A stretch of 64,000 nucleotides of DNA, taken from assembly GCA_013299115.1 (NCBI GenBank), contig JAAFKA010000007.1, positions 124,001 through 188,000 on the forward strand. Reading direction: 5' to 3'. Below are positions 63,487-64,000 of this stretch, piece by piece; within the stretch, counting starts at the first letter, position 1; every line of letters begins with the position of its first letter. Source of the stretch: Cytophagales bacterium. GTDB taxonomy: Bacteria; Bacteroidota; Bacteroidia; Cytophagales; Thermoflexibacteraceae. The translations under genes were made by a program, and so were the position numbers. The notes below the pieces were generated by a model. The model made no database searches. It was not told the origin of the DNA and saw only the letters and a program-made list of their open reading frames with translations.

Positions 63487-63564
63487 TTTTGCACACAGAT
63501 AACACTGATTTTATGGATAAAATCGGTGTTTTATCCGTAAAATCAGTGTTATCTGTGTGCAAAA
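63487..63564. repeat. 36-bp stem hairpin
   Basis: TTTTGCACACAGATAACACT with GATTTTATGGATAAAA (63487-63522) pairs with 63529-63564, one mismatch (T/C), loop TCGGTG. Confidence 0.75.
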
Positions 63565-63611
63565 GACGTTATAGTTTCCCCAAGTAAAAACATTCAAACC
63601 TCAAAATTAAA

Positions 63612-64000
63612 ATGAAAAAACTCATTTTTTTTCACTTTTTTTTGTCTTTCTTTTTTGGATTAGTAGCCACTACCAACGCCCAAAATGGCGAATTTAGTGG
63701 TAGAGTTTCCTTATTTTATGAGCAAGTGCGTCATTTTAAGCCCAATAGGGTTTATCAAAGTGGCGGTATCAATGCAGAGTTTTTTGTCAATGATGAAGGT
63801 TGGTTTAGCATAGGTTACAGCACTTCGCTGGGACATGATACCCAAAATGGATTGGTTTTTCATATGCCTTTGGGAGTTTATTTGTCCTCTTATCCTTTTA
63901 GATTGGCTGCTATCAACAGGGTCAATGATGATTTTTATATTTGGCTTGCCGTTTTGCTTTTGATTATACCCGAATCAGCTAATTTTCACTTCAAAGTATC
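63612..64000 (+). CDS. secreted protein (3' end outside the window)
   Basis: 129 codons visible. A signal peptide with an unusually Phe-rich core (MKKLIFFHFFLSFFFGLVAT ending NAQ). The mature part, GEFSGRVSLFYEQVRHFKP, SGGINAEFFVNDEGWFSIGY, is beta-rich like outer-membrane beta-barrels or their assembly partners, and has another hydrophobic run (IWLAVLLLIIPES). No domain assignable from the fragment. The codons contain two runs of eight T. Confidence 0.65.
   Translation, partial: MKKLIFFHFFLSFFFGLVATTNAQNGEFSGRVSLFYEQVRHFKPNRVYQSGGINAEFFVNDEGWFSIGYSTSLGHDTQNGLVFHMPLGVYLSSYPFRLAAINRVNDDFYIWLAVLLLIIPESANFHFKV

Overview
The window is AT-rich chromosomal DNA from a member of the Bacteroidota, most likely a Cytophagia-type bacterium. 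The evidence is the gene content: Rho with a long Asn/Arg/Glu-rich insertion, crtB, phhA, a Y_Y_Y-domain sensor, a GT3-type glycogen synthase, a DUF983 protein and lipoproteins. Many genes also carry the Bacteroidota promoter pattern TTG-N17-23-TAnnTTTG just upstream. UGA is used as a stop in several genes, so the standard bacterial code applies. I do not name a genus.

Layout. 1-7000: end of a Nudix hydrolase, a large LRR-Roc-COR (Roco) GTPase, and two almost identical tandem genes for an AAA-ATPase/PD-(D/E)XK family protein. 7000-11400: asd, a broken family 2 glycosyltransferase, methylmalonyl-CoA epimerase, a 2-oxoacid dehydrogenase E2 and a secreted protein. 11700-18600: DedA and DUF983 genes, three surface lipoproteins, glyA, a secreted protein and hemF. 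18900-31250: a vWA protein, a 1342-residue membrane sensor ending in a PP2C phosphatase, glycogen synthase, a TPR protein, an orphan ABC ATPase and an M20 amidohydrolase. 31350-35240: asnS preceded by an 806-residue protein that looks like a nuclease/PIN fusion. 35500-42700: rhomboid protease, lipoprotein, MarR regulator, thioesterase, alanine dehydrogenase, phytoene synthase, a secreted protein and a GlxA-like regulator. 42800-46430: tRNA-Tyr, tRNA-Gly, tRNA-Thr and tuf, then a sodium/solute symporter. 47000-56500: dipeptidase, YvlD-like membrane protein, Gre-like protein, SMP-30-like lipoprotein, guaB, phhA, a glycosyltransferase and rho. 56800-64000: AraC remnant, VOC protein, CCG-domain protein, mreC, an unknown protein, DedA, DUF423, an unknown protein and the start of a secreted protein.

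Most of the chromosome here is ordinary housekeeping in short transcription units. The unusual part is the intergenic DNA, which holds at least eight families of dispersed palindromic repeats. One is a 118-bp element with terminal inverted repeats bounded by TA (five copies, MITE-like). Another is a palindrome-rich element of which two copies have their central 20 bp in opposite orientation between otherwise collinear flanks. A third family has run into the end of a glycosyltransferase gene, and a short palindrome lies inside an ABC ATPase coding region.

The best candidates for undescribed biology are the nuclease/PIN-like protein next to asnS, the Roco gene followed by the homogenised ATPase/nuclease pair, the flip-like repeat element, and a terminator-like hairpin directly before the rho start codon. 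No CRISPR array, complete insertion sequence, prophage or replication origin is visible.
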